From JBBDYH01 sp040901795 (GTDB lineage: Bacteria > Planctomycetota > Planctomycetia > Pirellulales > JALHPA01), in the NCBI GenBank assembly GCA_040901795.1, contig JBBDYH010000113.1, positions 1 through 18,319 on the forward strand: a stretch of 18,319 nucleotides of DNA, given 5' to 3'. The translations under genes and the position numbers were made by a program. How positions within the stretch are numbered: position 1 is the stretch's first letter; each line of letters starts with the position of its first letter. Positions 14,892 through 18,319 of the stretch are shown in pieces. Below the pieces are notes generated by a model. The model made no database searches. It was not told where the DNA came from and saw only the letters and a list, made by a program, of their open reading frames with translations.

Positions 14892-15875
14892 ATGCTCACA
14901 CTCGTTACCGGGGCCACCGGTCTGGTCGGCAATAACGTCGTCCGCCTGCTCGTCGAGCGAGGCGAGCGGGTGCGCGTGCTCGCGCGCGATCCGTCCGATA
15001 AATCCCTTGGCGGGCTACCGCTGGACGTGATTGTCGGCGACGTTTGTGATCCGGCCGCCGTCCGCCGTGCGGCCGAAGGAGTGGATCGGATTATCCATTC
15101 GGCGGGCCGAGTCCATCTCGGCTGGACCGGCTTGGCGCTGCACCAGTCGGTCAACGTCGAAGGCACGCGAAATGTCGCCCAGGCGGCCAGGGATGCCGGA
15201 GTGCGGATGGTCCACGTGTCGAGCGTCGATGCCCTGGGCCTTGGTAATCGCCAACAGCCGGCCGATGAGGACTGTCCCGCCGAAGGCTCGGTGCTCTGCC
15301 CCTATGTGGTCACCAAGCGGCAGGCCGAATCCGTCGTCACGGAATCGGTCGCCGAGGGGTTGGACGCGGTGATCGTCAATCCGGTCTACATGTTTGGCCC
15401 CTGGGACTGGAAGCCTTCGAGCGGACGGATGATCCTGGAAGTAGGACGCGGGATGGCGCTGTTGGCGCCACCCGGCGGCAATGACTTTGCCGACGTGCGC
15501 GATGTAGCCTTTGGCATCCTGGCGGCGGCAGATCGCGGTCGGCGCGCTAGGCAATATATCCTCGGCGGTGAGCCGTTGAGCTACTTGGAAGCGTGGCGAG
15601 TGATCGCCGAGGTAGCCGGGGTGCGCGGACCGTGGCGAAAGATGCTGCCGGCGGGTTTGTTCGTCGCCAGCCGAGTCGGCGACCTGCTGACGCGGATTCG
15701 CGGCGTCGAGAGCGATGTGAATAGCGCCGCGATCGCGATGGCGCGGCTGGAGCATCATTACTCTCACGCGCGGGCGACGGCAGAACTCGACTATCGTCCG
15801 AGGCCGGCGCGCGAAGCGATTGAAGCGGCGTGGCGGTGGTTCGTTGACTACGGTTATGCAACGCCACGCAAGTAG
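14892..15875 (+). CDS. NAD(P)-dependent epimerase/reductase (extended SDR)
   Basis: A 327-residue extended short-chain dehydrogenase/reductase from ATG 14892; the open frame runs back to 14655 but the Rossmann fold begins exactly here. TGATGLVG (6-13) binds the dinucleotide, HVSS (108-111) supplies the Ser, and YVVTK (138-142) is the catalytic Tyr-Lys pair. After that, NPVYMFGPWDWKPSSGRMILEV (163-184), DVRDVAFG and QYILGGEPLSYLEA resemble HpnA/dihydroflavonol-reductase-like proteins, a group that includes the hopanoid-associated sugar epimerase. I cannot assign the substrate, so I give no symbol. It is soluble and cytoplasmic. It stands alone on the plus strand and converges on the Hint-protein gene. 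A link with hopanoid or lipid synthesis is conceivable given the neighbouring lipid genes but is not shown. Confidence 0.9.
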   Translation: MLTLVTGATGLVGNNVVRLLVERGERVRVLARDPSDKSLGGLPLDVIVGDVCDPAAVRRAAEGVDRIIHSAGRVHLGWTGLALHQSVNVEGTRNVAQAARDAGVRMVHVSSVDALGLGNRQQPADEDCPAEGSVLCPYVVTKRQAESVVTESVAEGLDAVIVNPVYMFGPWDWKPSSGRMILEVGRGMALLAPPGGNDFADVRDVAFGILAAADRGRRARQYILGGEPLSYLEAWRVIAEVAGVRGPWRKMLPAGLFVASRVGDLLTRIRGVESDVNSAAIAMARLEHHYSHARATAELDYRPRPAREAIEAAWRWFVDYGYATPRK

Positions 15876-15883
15876 CAAGGTGG

Positions 15884-15976
15884 GCTTTCAGCGATCAGCT
15901 ATCGGCCGTCAGCTAGAACTTCGCGCGTAAAGTACTGCTGCACAAGCTGAATGCTGATGGCTGATAGCCGACAGCC
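15884..15976. repeat. Imperfect inverted repeat between convergent genes
   Basis: Left arm 15884-15914 (with GATCAGCTATCGGCCGTCAG) and right arm 15945-15976 (with GCTGATGGCTGATAGCCGAC) are reverse complements at about three quarters of positions. The centre is 30 bases. The TCAGCTATCGGCTATCAGC style of repeat is common between genes in several phyla. It fills the 119-base space between two converging stop codons and may work as a two-way terminator. Confidence 0.7.
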
Positions 15977-15994
15977 ATCCTTGAAGGTCGGCAG

Positions 15995-18064
15995 CTACGG
16001 TCTGATCGCCGCCAGCAACCCCGGCATCTCCAACCGCGCGGGCGAGATCGGGGAGTTGTCATGAACCAGCACGCGATCCTGGCCCACGAAGTACGTGCCG
16101 AAATCGGCCACGACCAGGTTGTACGCCTCAGCAGGCTCGGCGCTTTCGATCGTGTCGATTGGCAGCGTCTGGCTTTGTGCACAGAGCCAATCGTCATCGC
16201 GCAGCTCTTTGGCCATCCGCCAACCTTTGCCAACTACGAAGAACGGATGTCCCCGCGTCGTAACGATCGCTGATTTGCCGCTGCGAACCGTGAGCATCTT
16301 GCCGGGGGGCCGAATCGTCGTGCCCAGCACACCCTTGTAAGCCAACTCGCCTGTTTCAGAATTCTGCGCGAGCACACGGTCGCCGACCCTCACTTGCTCA
16401 ATCGGTTTCGCGCCCGAAAGCGTCCAAACGGGCGTGCCCTTGGCGAAGCACTCTGCCCGCACCGGAGGCTGTTCGTAAGTCCAGCGAGTGTTCTCGTAGG
16501 CGTTAGCACCGTAATCGTAGCCATAGTACGGCTTCTCGCCCGAGACGTACTGCTCGTTAAGGTCGTACCACCATTCCCACCAGCGCTTGGGATTGGGTGT
16601 GTCGGTTTCTTTGGCGCCGGCCAGATCCTTGAACGGCCCGTCATTGTTGATCGTCACTGAGCACAACAGCGCCGCCACAATTCGCCGATTAAGCTGGTCA
16701 GCCTTGACATTGAACTCACGAAGCTGCTTGAGCCGAGCCATGGCGGCGTTAGTCAGCGAATTGAGATGCGAAGCGTTATGAATTTCGTGCGACTCACGCA
16801 CGCCGTATAAGTGACTTTCGTGCTCTTGAACCGCGCCGGCTTGAAGCAGCTTCTGGCCTAGCCCGTCGTCGACGACGGCGACGTTGTACTCGATGGGCAT
16901 CGTCAGGCCGGCCAGCAGAAGCGGCACGAACGTGTGCAGATCGCGGCGCGCCAGCGCCAGACCGGCGGTTTCGCGAACGGTGTCGCGGCGGTGCAGAACC
17001 GCGAAACGCACCAGCGACTCGGTGGCCGGTTGCGTCTCGAGGTTGGAAATCGCTGCGACGGCCGCCAGCTCGAGGGCTTCCGCAGACTTTTGAACCGGTC
17101 GTTGGGAGTTCTCGCGCGGCAAGAAGGCAAGCTCCAACGAGAATACGGAGTCGGGATCGTCGATCGACTCCAGTTCCGCAATCGCAGCCTGGCGGCGAGC
17201 CAGGTCGTTTGAGGCCGCTTCGCGGCGGAGCCTGGCGACCGTGCCCTGCCACTTTTCCCACGAGCGGGCAACGTCGGATTCTAACCGCCGGGCACTTTCG
17301 ACTTGTTCTTTTCGGAAGTACCTGCCGCCGACCTCGACCATTCCCAGCGCTTGGGCCGCCGTCCGATTTGCCGGCTCGTGGTTTAACACTTGCGCCCAAT
17401 GCACGCGCGCCTCTTCGGGCAATCCGTTCTCGCCGCACCATCGCGCCAGCGACTCCTGGGCCCGCGCATAGCCTGCCGAGTAACCCGCGGTGTTGATCAA
17501 GCGCAATTGCTCGCTCGTGTAGGTGTCGCGCTTTTCTCGTAATGTCAAGAGGGGCGTATCTCTCGCGGGCGCCGGAATCGAATCTTCGGGTCTGATTACG
17601 TCCCGCGTCGCCACGCGCCGGACGCGGTTCGATTCCGCGGTGGTCACCTTGGAATAATGCCGCGCATCGGCCTGCTCGCGGAGCTCGGTGTATTTCTTTA
17701 GCACAGGAGTGTCGCCGGCAAGATACGGAACCTGGTCCACGTGCACCCATACGCCTGCGAGCCATACATAGCCCGAATGCCATCGAGCAGGCGAGAAGTC
17801 CGGCAGCTTCTCGAGCGACTCCTTGAGGAACATCTCATGCCGGTAATCATTGCGGTCGCGTAGCGCTTCGAGCGAAGCTTCGACCAGCCGGCTGACTTCC
17901 GCCAAGAGCGCCGGATCGGGCGGCGATGGCAATTCGACCGGCCCAGTGGTTGTACGTTCGCTGCTCGCCGCACTGGTGACCCTTCGTTCTGCCGCCTGGC
18001 TGACGGCCGCCAGGAGCATGCCCGACGCAAGACTAAGCGCAATCCAGTTCACGTGCCTCTTCAT
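15995..18064 (-). CDS. Secreted protein with HEAT/TPR-like region and C-terminal Hint domain
   Basis: A 689-residue protein. ATG 18064 is chosen because GGAGGT lies five bases upstream and the product opens with a signal peptide (KRH, then a hydrophobic stretch, cut near SQA/AE at 24). Residues 60-260 have a WHSGYVWLAGVWVHVDQVP segment and a TPR-like GLPEEARVHWAQVLNHEP. Residues 270-410 look HEAT-like. A Trp/Tyr-rich linker (about 490-535) leads to a Hint domain (538-670): Cys539 in AECFAKGTPVWTL, a TTRGHPF block with His606, and the end YFVGQDRVLVHDN. Inteins end in His-Asn; here it is His668-Asp669-Asn670, followed by Ser671 and only 19 residues in all, with no toxin domain. Autocleavage or splicing at Cys539 or Asn670 is possible but unproven. 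It probably acts outside the cytoplasm. Confidence 0.88.
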   Translation of the reverse strand: MKRHVNWIALSLASGMLLAAVSQAAERRVTSAASSERTTTGPVELPSPPDPALLAEVSRLVEASLEALRDRNDYRHEMFLKESLEKLPDFSPARWHSGYVWLAGVWVHVDQVPYLAGDTPVLKKYTELREQADARHYSKVTTAESNRVRRVATRDVIRPEDSIPAPARDTPLLTLREKRDTYTSEQLRLINTAGYSAGYARAQESLARWCGENGLPEEARVHWAQVLNHEPANRTAAQALGMVEVGGRYFRKEQVESARRLESDVARSWEKWQGTVARLRREAASNDLARRQAAIAELESIDDPDSVFSLELAFLPRENSQRPVQKSAEALELAAVAAISNLETQPATESLVRFAVLHRRDTVRETAGLALARRDLHTFVPLLLAGLTMPIEYNVAVVDDGLGQKLLQAGAVQEHESHLYGVRESHEIHNASHLNSLTNAAMARLKQLREFNVKADQLNRRIVAALLCSVTINNDGPFKDLAGAKETDTPNPKRWWEWWYDLNEQYVSGEKPYYGYDYGANAYENTRWTYEQPPVRAECFAKGTPVWTLSGAKPIEQVRVGDRVLAQNSETGELAYKGVLGTTIRPPGKMLTVRSGKSAIVTTRGHPFFVVGKGWRMAKELRDDDWLCAQSQTLPIDTIESAEPAEAYNLVVADFGTYFVGQDRVLVHDNSPISPARLEMPGLLAAIRP

Positions 18065-18069
18065 GACCC

Positions 18070-18075
18070 ACCTCC
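18070..18075 (-). promoter_or_regulatory. Ribosome site that fixes the Hint-protein start
   Basis: On the minus strand GGAGGT is followed by five bases and ATG 18064. It decides this start over the upstream GTG/TTG-type starts in the frame, which reaches 18127. Confidence 0.75.
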
Positions 18076-18187
18076 GGAGAGAAGACAGGAACGGGTCGAT
18101 CCGTTGCGGGGAGCGAAGAAACTCCACGCAAAGCGCATTATGGAGTTATGGCAAGGGTGAAGGCAAGCAGATTGCGCGTGAACCCTT

Positions 18188-18280
18188 GCTCCCAGGCTCC
18201 GCCTGGGAGCACACCGTCTGCGAGGCTCTGCCTCGCAAAGTTCGATGCAGTTGCCCGTGGCGATCGGCAGGCAGAGCCTG
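18188..18280. repeat. Cluster of three hairpins with AGGC-loop-GCCT cores
   Basis: GCTCCCAGGC (18188-18197) pairs with 18201-18210 around TCC. GCGAGGC (18220-18226) pairs with GCCTCGC (18230-18236) around TCT. AGGC (18269-18272) pairs with GCCT (18276-18279) around AGA. The same 3-base-loop layout occurs in the REP pair at 2144-2226. No coding potential is seen from 18128 to the window end. Confidence 0.75.
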
Positions 18281-18319
18281 GGCTGCGCGAAAACGGTTGT
18301 TTGAGGCGTTGTTGTTTTA

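Noticed and set aside
16794..17783. Second minus-strand frame of 329 codons inside the Hint-protein gene
   Set aside because: Low-complexity Arg/Gly/Ala translation; the overlapping frame has a ribosome site, a signal peptide and a domain structure.
18188..18280. CRISPR array
   Set aside because: The units are palindromic hairpins of different sequence with irregular spacing, not identical repeats with equal spacers; no cas gene is present.

Overview
The window is GC-rich bacterial chromosome. The gene families and the density of short hairpin repeats suggest a planctomycete, probably of the Pirellulales type. The main pointers are a secreted DUF1593 protein, a full-length Lhr-type helicase, a ketoacyl-synthase-like protein without the catalytic Cys next to a membrane desaturase, a secreted protein ending in a Hint domain, and hairpins built on a GGC-TCT-GCC core. 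The taxonomic call is an inference; no rRNA or other marker gene is present. I see no tRNA, rRNA, CRISPR array or complete insertion sequence.

Layout, left to right. The end of an unidentified gene (1-147) is followed by a textbook terminator and two more hairpins. A 600-base leader region carries a strong sigma-70-like promoter (374-403) and leads to a secreted DUF1593 protein (773-2146). A REP-like inverted pair (2144-2226) separates it from an Lhr-type helicase (2245-6232). A 10-base assembly gap of wrong length (5493-5502) breaks the helicase frame. Next come a small frameshifted gene (6247-6788), a convergent ORF6N-domain gene (6542-7270, minus) and a 590-base repeat-bearing spacer. A 69-residue orphan protein (7861-8070) follows.

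The centre is a divergent lipid locus. On the minus strand are a 70-residue Cys/His-rich protein (9726-9938) and a KAS-II-like protein with Asp in place of the catalytic Cys (8313-9608). On the plus strand is a three-His-box membrane desaturase (10374-11561). After it lie a membrane protein of unknown function (11784-12779) and a 700-base gene-poor stretch. That stretch starts with a promoter almost a twin of the one at 374 and ends with a ~37-base sequence that is also found at 719. The right end has a GNAT-like acyltransferase (minus) divergent from an NAD(P)-dependent epimerase/reductase. A 689-residue secreted protein with a C-terminal Hint domain (minus) follows, then a cluster of hairpins.

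The genes do not form one obvious pathway. The clearest functional unit is the ketoacyl-synthase-like/70-residue/desaturase group, which probably modifies fatty acyl chains. The most unusual signals are the Asp-for-Cys ketoacyl synthase, the Hint protein with only a 19-residue tail, the paired promoter-plus-repeat units at 374-756 and 12924-13439, the facing look-alike terminators at 8193-8299, and a 27-base hairpin sequence present twice inside the helicase coding region.
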